NCBI GenBank assembly: GCA_002340515.1
Contig: DDMF01000024.1
Location: 992-7,214, forward strand
DNA: 6,223 nt
Source of the DNA: Rhodobacteraceae bacterium UBA2553
GTDB taxonomy: Bacteria; Pseudomonadota; Alphaproteobacteria; Rhodobacterales; Rhodobacteraceae
Direction of reading: 5' to 3'
Below the pieces are notes generated by a model. It was not told where the DNA came from. It worked only from the letters and a program-made list of their open reading frames with translations, and ran no database searches. The translations under genes and the position numbers were made by a program. This document shows positions 5,298 to 6,223 of this stretch, one piece after another (the first letter of the stretch is position 1; each line of letters starts with the position of its first letter).

Positions 5298-6223
5298 CTT
5301 TCTGGCTCCTCAACAGGTGTGTGACGAATGCGATCTTCAGAAATCTCTTTGCGCAAGGCACGCAGCACCTCTACGGTGCCTTCGCGTGCGACGCCGGACA
5401 TCATCATTACCGGCCCCGCGACGGCTTCAAGCTCCGCCAATTTTTCCGCCCGCTCCTCTTCATCAAGAGCGTCGATCTTGTTCATTACGGTGACGCGCGG
5501 CTTGTCGCCCAAAATGTCGCCGTAATTCTCGACTTCGGTGATGATGGTCTGCCAATCCCCTGCAACATCATCAGAAGTCCCGTCGACCAAGTGCAAAAGA
5601 ACTGAGCACCGCTCCACATGCCCCAAGAACAGATCACCAAGACCGCGCCCTTCCGACGCCCCTTCGATCAGACCCGGAATGTCTGCGATGACAAACTCGG
5701 CGTTATCAACACCGACCACGCCCAAGTTGGGGTGAAGCGTGGTAAAGGGATAATCGGCAATCTTGGGACGCGCGTTTGAGGTTGCGGCTAGAAAGGTCGA
5801 TTTTCCGGCATTGGGAAGGCCCAAAAGGCCAACGTCGGCAATCAGTTTCAACCGCAACCAAAGTGTGCGCTCGACACCCGGCTGGCCAGCATTGGCACGC
5901 CGGGGGGCTTGGTTGGTCGAGGTTTTGAAGTGTAGATTGCCAAACCCACCATTGCCGCCCTTGGCCAGCACCACGCGCTGCCCAACTTCGGTCAGATCGG
6001 CGATAACGGTTTCCTGATCTTCGTCCAGAATTTCGGTGCCAACCGCGACGCGCAAAACGATGTCATCGCCATCTGCCCCGGTGCGCTGTTTGCCCATGCC
6101 TGGGCGGCCGTTATCTGCGAAAAAATGCTGTTGATATCGGAAATCGATGAGCGTGTTCAGCCCTTCGACCACTTCGGCAATCACATCGCCGCCGCCACCA
6201 CCGTCGCCCCCATCAGGCCCGCC
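5285..6223 (-). CDS. obgE: Obg family GTPase (ObgE/CgtA), 5' end missing
   Basis: Obg is an essential slow GTPase that binds the 50S ribosomal subunit and links ribosome assembly to growth and stringent control; in Caulobacter the orthologue is CgtA. The window holds 312 residues, open to the right edge, so by comparison with E. coli ObgE roughly 30 N-terminal residues are missing. The fragment begins in the glycine-rich Obg fold (GGPDGGDGGGGGD), continues through AKGGNGGFGN and then the G domain. There I see G1 GLPNAGKST, G2 DYPFTTLHP, G3 ADIPGLIEG, G4 NKID and G5 around MSGVA. After the G domain there is only a short acidic tail ending ESWAP, with no OCT domain. It heads the visible obg-proB-proA operon; its last codons carry the ribosome site and start of proB. 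Confidence 0.96.
   Translation of the reverse strand, partial: GGPDGGDGGGGGDVIAEVVEGLNTLIDFRYQQHFFADNGRPGMGKQRTGADGDDIVLRVAVGTEILDEDQETVIADLTEVGQRVVLAKGGNGGFGNLHFKTSTNQAPRRANAGQPGVERTLWLRLKLIADVGLLGLPNAGKSTFLAATSNARPKIADYPFTTLHPNLGVVGVDNAEFVIADIPGLIEGASEGRGLGDLFLGHVERCSVLLHLVDGTSDDVAGDWQTIITEVENYGDILGDKPRVTVMNKIDALDEEERAEKLAELEAVAGPVMMMSGVAREGTVEVLRALRKEISEDRIRHTPVEEPESWAP
5306..5311 (-). promoter_or_regulatory. Ribosome binding site for the proB TTG start, inside obgE
   Basis: GAGGAG on the minus strand, read as two Glu codons near the end of obgE, lies 8 bases before the proB TTG. Its strength compensates for the weak start codon and supports the start choice. Ribosomes terminating on obgE at 5285 finish 13 bases past the proB start, so re-initiation after short backtracking or direct loading on this site are both possible. 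Confidence 0.7.

Overview
The window looks like chromosomal core DNA from a Rhodobacteraceae/Roseobacter-type alphaproteobacterium. The evidence is the combination of a ChpT-type histidine phosphotransferase (CtrA phosphorelay), a divergently placed small DUF3553 protein, an ornithine-lipid olsB-olsA pair and an obg-proB-proA operon. I see no mobile elements, CRISPR arrays, tRNAs or rRNAs. Gene packing is very tight; the only gene-free stretch above 40 bases is the roughly 105 bases upstream of olsB.

Layout, left to right. The 3' end of a ThiE-like (thiamine phosphate synthase family) gene runs rightward and meets the leftward olsB-olsA operon, which makes the two acyl transfers of ornithine lipid synthesis; the two genes share an ATGA overlap. 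Upstream of olsB is a leftward 60-codon DUF3553 gene. It diverges from the rightward chpT gene with only 29 bases between start codons. chpT then converges on the leftward obg-proB-proA operon with only 2 bases between stop codons. That operon encodes the Obg GTPase (5' end cut by the window edge), glutamate 5-kinase and gamma-glutamyl phosphate reductase; the last two are consecutive enzymes of proline synthesis.

Functionally these are four unrelated housekeeping or regulatory modules: a ThiE-like enzyme, phosphorus-free membrane lipid synthesis, cell-cycle signalling through ChpT, and ribosome-associated GTPase plus proline synthesis. The main points of interest lie in how the modules are joined. 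A convincing intrinsic terminator for the proline operon sits inside the last codons of chpT. A second hairpin terminator for the ThiE-like gene overlaps the end of olsA and pairs fully only in the rightward RNA. The chpT/DUF3553 junction has a palindrome covering both ribosome binding sites, and a second site within chpT is complementary to the chpT ribosome binding site. proB starts at a TTG inside the end of obg. The DUF3553 protein resembles the Tudor-like RNA-polymerase-binding domain at the end of UvrD/PcrA helicases. I found no clearly new multi-gene system.
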